A DNA stretch of 64,000 nucleotides from Spirobacillus cienkowskii (GTDB taxonomy: Bacteria > Bdellovibrionota_B > Oligoflexia > Silvanigrellales > Silvanigrellaceae): positions 767,501-831,500 of the forward strand of contig NZ_CP146516.1 in NCBI RefSeq assembly GCF_037081835.1. Direction: 5' to 3'. The translations under genes and the position numbers were made by a program. The notes under the pieces were generated by a model that saw nothing but the letters and a program-made list of their open reading frames with translations, was not told the DNA's origin and searched no databases. How positions within the stretch are numbered: the first letter of the stretch is position 1; each line of letters opens with the position of its first letter. This document shows positions 61,199-64,000 of the stretch, piece by piece.

Positions 61199-61524
61199 CT
61201 TATCCCTTTCTTTAAAAAATTTAAAGGAAAAGCCTTATAACACAGAGAATTTTAGCTGTAAATTATTTAAAAAATGCAAACAAAAAATAGTTTCCTCTTT
61301 TTAAAGAATAAATTTTAGATAATTTTTTTGTATTTATTCTTTAATGGTAATTAGTAAAATAAGATAAAATTAAATAAATAATGTTATAATAACAATAAAT
61401 AATAAATAAATCTGTTTACTTGTTAAAGGTTGGCCTAGAAATTGCTTGTAGTAATTCTATGGGTTGGTTCCTGTTAGTTATTAAAGAGAATTGAACCTAT
61501 GTTTAATAAGAAAGGAAGAGTGAA
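61199..61524. other. Intergenic region between divergent T6SS genes
   Basis: 326 bases, very AT-rich in the middle (61300-61420). It holds the sigma-54 promoter listed separately and, further upstream, presumably a promoter for the divergent small gene; nothing else was recognised. Confidence 0.5.
61431..61446 (+). promoter_or_regulatory. Sigma-54 (RpoN) promoter of the T6SS operon
   Basis: TGGCCTAGAAATTGCT: the -24 TGGC and -12 TTGC are spaced exactly as in the consensus TGGC-N7-TTGC. It lies 79 bases upstream of tssB, in the right direction. T6SS operons are often driven by sigma-54 with a dedicated activator. Confidence 0.65.
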
Positions 61525-62055
61525 ATGGCAAGAGGAACACAACAAAAACTTTCAACTTACAAGCCACCACGCGTGCAAATTACTTATGATTTAGAAGTTA
61601 ACGGAGAAAGAAAAACTCAAGAACTTCCTTTCGTTACTGGTGTAATGGCAAATTTTTCTGGGCATCAACACCAAAAAGTAAAAAAATTAAAAAATCAAAA
61701 ATTTATCGAAGTCAATAAAGAAAATTTTAATAATGTTGTCAGTTCTGTTGCACCAAAATTAAATATTGCTGTTGCAGATAAGGTAAATAACAGAGAGGGT
61801 AAAACCAAAATAGAATTAAACTTTTCTTCTATTGATGATTTTAATCCAGGAAAAATTGTTAATAATGTTGATTTTCTTAACAAATTAATGGATACAAGAA
61901 AAAAATTATTAGAACTTCAAGCTCATGTAGAATGTAATGAAAAACTAGAAGAAACATTAATCCAGTTTTTAAAAGATCCAGCAGCATTAAAACAGCTAGC
62001 ACACGCAAAAAAAAGTGATCTGTCTGAAGCTTCTGCAGAACAATTGAATAATTAA
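61525..62055 (+). CDS. tssB: T6SS sheath protein TssB (VipA/ImpB)
   Basis: 176 residues. RVQITYDLEVNGERKTQELP then FVTGVMANFSGH at the N-terminus and EVNKENFNNVVSSVAPKLNI, SIDDFNPGKIVNNVDFLNKL match TssB. With TssC it forms the contractile sheath in the cytoplasm. The ribosome site is AGGAAGAG. It is the first gene of the operon behind the sigma-54 promoter, 16 bases before tssC. Confidence 0.95.
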   Translation: MARGTQQKLSTYKPPRVQITYDLEVNGERKTQELPFVTGVMANFSGHQHQKVKKLKNQKFIEVNKENFNNVVSSVAPKLNIAVADKVNNREGKTKIELNFSSIDDFNPGKIVNNVDFLNKLMDTRKKLLELQAHVECNEKLEETLIQFLKDPAALKQLAHAKKSDLSEASAEQLNN

Positions 62056-62070
62056 AAAGGAGGCTTTAAC

Positions 62071-63558
62071 ATGAAAACTATTAGCGAAATTCAAGTCGAC
62101 ACAGGCAAAAATATTAATTTAGAAAATCTACAAGAAAATATTCTTGATCAAGCTTTGGTATCAGCAAATTTAAATAAAAGCTCTGAACAAATTGGCAATG
62201 CAAAAGATATGCTTGTGTTATTTGCAGATGAAGTCATTTCTGAGCGTATGTTTTTTAAAAAAAATATTTCAAATATGATAAGTCAACGCATTGCAGATAT
62301 TGATGAAATTTTAACAAACCAAGTAAACGAAATTATTCATCACCCAGAATTTCAAAAGCTGGAGGCTTCCTGGCGTGGCTTGCATAATTTAGTGAAATAT
62401 TCTGAGCCCGATGAAGCTTTAAAAGTTGCGATATTAGACGTTACAAAAGAAGATATTATGAGTGATGCAGATTCTGCGCCAGAGTTTGATGAAACTGGTT
62501 TATTTAAACTTGTTTATGAAAACGAGTATGGCACTTTTGGTGGTACTCCATTTGGTTTATTGGTTGGTGATTATACTTTTGGAAAAGGCTTAGAAGAAAT
62601 TGCTTGTATGAAAGCAATTTCTGCGGTGGCTGCCGCGGCGCATGCGCCATTTGTTGCCGCAGCAGAGCATGATTTATTTAATATTGATAGCTTTGAAAAT
62701 CTTGATAAACCAAAACATCTTGGTAAATTATTTCAAACAGCCGAATATGGTGCTTGGAATAGTTTTCGATCTCAAGAAGATTCAAAATATATAACATTAA
62801 CTCTTCCGCGTGTGATTATGCGTGAGCCATATGGCGGAAAAAATGGAATTCCTGTTAAAGAGTTTTATTTTGAAGAAGATTTAAATGGAACTGAGCACGA
62901 AAAATATTTATGGGGAAATCCTGCGTTTTCTTTGGCAGAGCGCATGGTTGATTCTTACAGGCAATTTGGTTGGTTTTCTAATATTCGTGGTTCAGAAAAT
63001 GGTGGTACAGTTTCGCAATTGCCAATTCATACTTTTATCGATAACGAAGGCAAAGCTAATTTTAAAATTCCGGTAGAAACAGTGATTACGGATCGGAGAG
63101 AAAAAGAGCTGGATGATTTAGGATTTTTACCTTTGGTTTATAAAAGAGGGACAGATACCGCCACATTTTTTGGTTCTAAAACAATTCATAAACTTGAAGA
63201 ATACGATAATGATTTAGCAAATGCCAATGCGCAACTTTCTATTCAGTTACCTTACGTGATGGCGCTTTCTCGATTTGCTCATTATTTAAAAGTTATAATG
63301 CGCGATAAAATTGGTTCTTTTACAAATTTATCGGAAATTAGTTCGTATTTAAATAGATGGGTAACGCAATATGTTATTTTAAATGACGAAGCAAGTAATT
63401 ACACAAAAAGTTGTCACCCCTTAAGAGAAGCTAAAATTGATGTTGTTTCTGTGCCAGGAAAGGTAGGTGCTTATAAAGCAGTGATGTATTTACGACCACA
63501 TTTTTATTTAAATGAACTTACTGTTTCATTACGTTTAGTTACTGACTTAAATAAATAA
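62071..63558 (+). CDS. tssC: T6SS sheath protein TssC (VipB/ImpC)
   Basis: 495 residues. INQRIADIDEILTNQVNEII-type segment, then HHPEFQKLEASWRGLHNLVK, LFKLVYENEYGTFGGTPFGL, AHAPFVAAAEHDLFNI, RVIMREPYGGKNG, and AYKAVMYLRPHFYLNELTVS near the end are diagnostic. Length is usual. It is the large sheath subunit. GGAGG before the ATG; the next gene follows after 15 bases. Confidence 0.96.
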   Translation: MKTISEIQVDTGKNINLENLQENILDQALVSANLNKSSEQIGNAKDMLVLFADEVISERMFFKKNISNMISQRIADIDEILTNQVNEIIHHPEFQKLEASWRGLHNLVKYSEPDEALKVAILDVTKEDIMSDADSAPEFDETGLFKLVYENEYGTFGGTPFGLLVGDYTFGKGLEEIACMKAISAVAAAAHAPFVAAAEHDLFNIDSFENLDKPKHLGKLFQTAEYGAWNSFRSQEDSKYITLTLPRVIMREPYGGKNGIPVKEFYFEEDLNGTEHEKYLWGNPAFSLAERMVDSYRQFGWFSNIRGSENGGTVSQLPIHTFIDNEGKANFKIPVETVITDRREKELDDLGFLPLVYKRGTDTATFFGSKTIHKLEEYDNDLANANAQLSIQLPYVMALSRFAHYLKVIMRDKIGSFTNLSEISSYLNRWVTQYVILNDEASNYTKSCHPLREAKIDVVSVPGKVGAYKAVMYLRPHFYLNELTVSLRLVTDLNK

Positions 63559-63573
63559 TTTATAGGAGAAAAA

Positions 63574-64000
63574 ATGACAGCACGTATTTTGATGAAAATA
63601 AAAAATAAAGAAGGACATTTTTTAAATTCATATAATCAACATAAAGTAACTGAAGTTTTATTACTTACTGATCATAATCGGTTGCTTTTAGCGAATCCTG
63701 CAGATGATTTTCATAATTTTAATGAATATCAGTTTAGCGTAAAATATCACATAGAAGACGATAAATCTATAAATGAACTTTGTGGTGGAAAAACATTGGT
63801 AGATTGCGTTAAAATTGCGAAAGTTAATTTTAAAAATGATCCAAAAAATACAGGTAATGTTATTCCGTTACTAATGACGCAAATTGGATTATATAATTTT
63901 AATTTAAAAGTAACAAAAGATGAAGACTCAAGAACTGCTCTTTTTGTTTTTTCTCACTTAAGTGAATTGGATAGTAATGGTACTTCTACAGTAGTGCAAA
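63574..64000 (+). CDS. T6SS-linked protein, start only (runs off the window)
   Basis: At least 142 residues from ATG 63574, after TAGGAG. It reads TARILMKIKNKEGHFLNSYN, then YQFSVKYHIEDDKSINELCG, KIAKVNFKNDPKNTGNVIPL and FVFSHLSELDSNGTSTVVQ. No signal peptide. No family recognised from this part. The gene normally after tssC is often tssD/hcp; the sequence start does not clearly show the Hcp pattern, so the call stays open. Cotranscribed with tssB and tssC. Confidence 0.7.
   Translation, partial: MTARILMKIKNKEGHFLNSYNQHKVTEVLLLTDHNRLLLANPADDFHNFNEYQFSVKYHIEDDKSINELCGGKTLVDCVKIAKVNFKNDPKNTGNVIPLLMTQIGLYNFNLKVTKDEDSRTALFVFSHLSELDSNGTSTVVQ

Overview
The window is AT-rich bacterial chromosome. 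Gene content fits a Gram-negative, flagellated, didermic bacterium: PlsB and CdsA phospholipid synthesis, FlgB/FlgC/FliE/FliF, type VI secretion sheath genes, several PilZ and CheY-like proteins, and a surface-glycan cluster. The combination of Bdellovibrio-like signalling proteins with very AT-rich DNA suggests a member of the Oligoflexia/Silvanigrellales lineage. That placement is inference; no rRNA or tRNA gene is present to test it.

Layout. 1-4761: partial metal P-type ATPase, a CheY-like regulator, a globin-like gene and the wreck of a chemotaxis operon (pieces of an MCP, cheA, cheB, cheY and cheR, all broken), then a periplasmic solute-binding protein. 4764-31000: housekeeping genes (plsB, a frameshifted panC, NAD synthetase, thiamine pyrophosphokinase, acyltransferase, hflX, a murB with an extra carbohydrate-binding-like domain, an RNA methyltransferase, a DsbA-like/cytochrome c pair, an intact cheR, two PilZ proteins, cdsA) and an Hsp70 operon whose third gene looks like a degenerate J-domain protein. 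31021-37009: a six-gene glycan cluster with overlapping genes. 37140-39112: an IS200/IS605 element with intact TnpA and TnpB that truncates a neighbouring gene. 40428-47075: REC-TPR regulator, tsf, rpsB, thrS, ppiB.

47051-52159 is the most unusual part. ppiB and lipA were once adjacent convergent genes. Material has been inserted between their 3' ends, and the junction sequence is present as two near-identical copies at the outer edges, one diverged internal copy and possibly a fourth fragment. The internal copy differs almost only by synonymous changes, as if it came from the same junction in a relative. Cargo includes relics of a ParB-like gene and a restriction endonuclease, and a compact cassette: promoter, 39-residue peptide, HExxH protein resembling RiPP-associated peptide hydroxylases, and an MFS exporter. 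This is the best candidate for an undescribed system.

52098-64000: lipA (with an altered tail), a PhoU-like fusion, an AMIN/TPR protein, a sigma-54-type activator lacking the GAFTGA loop, flgB-flgC-fliE-fliF, a small opposing gene, and the start of a T6SS operon (tssB, tssC, one more gene running off the edge) preceded by a well-spaced sigma-54 promoter.
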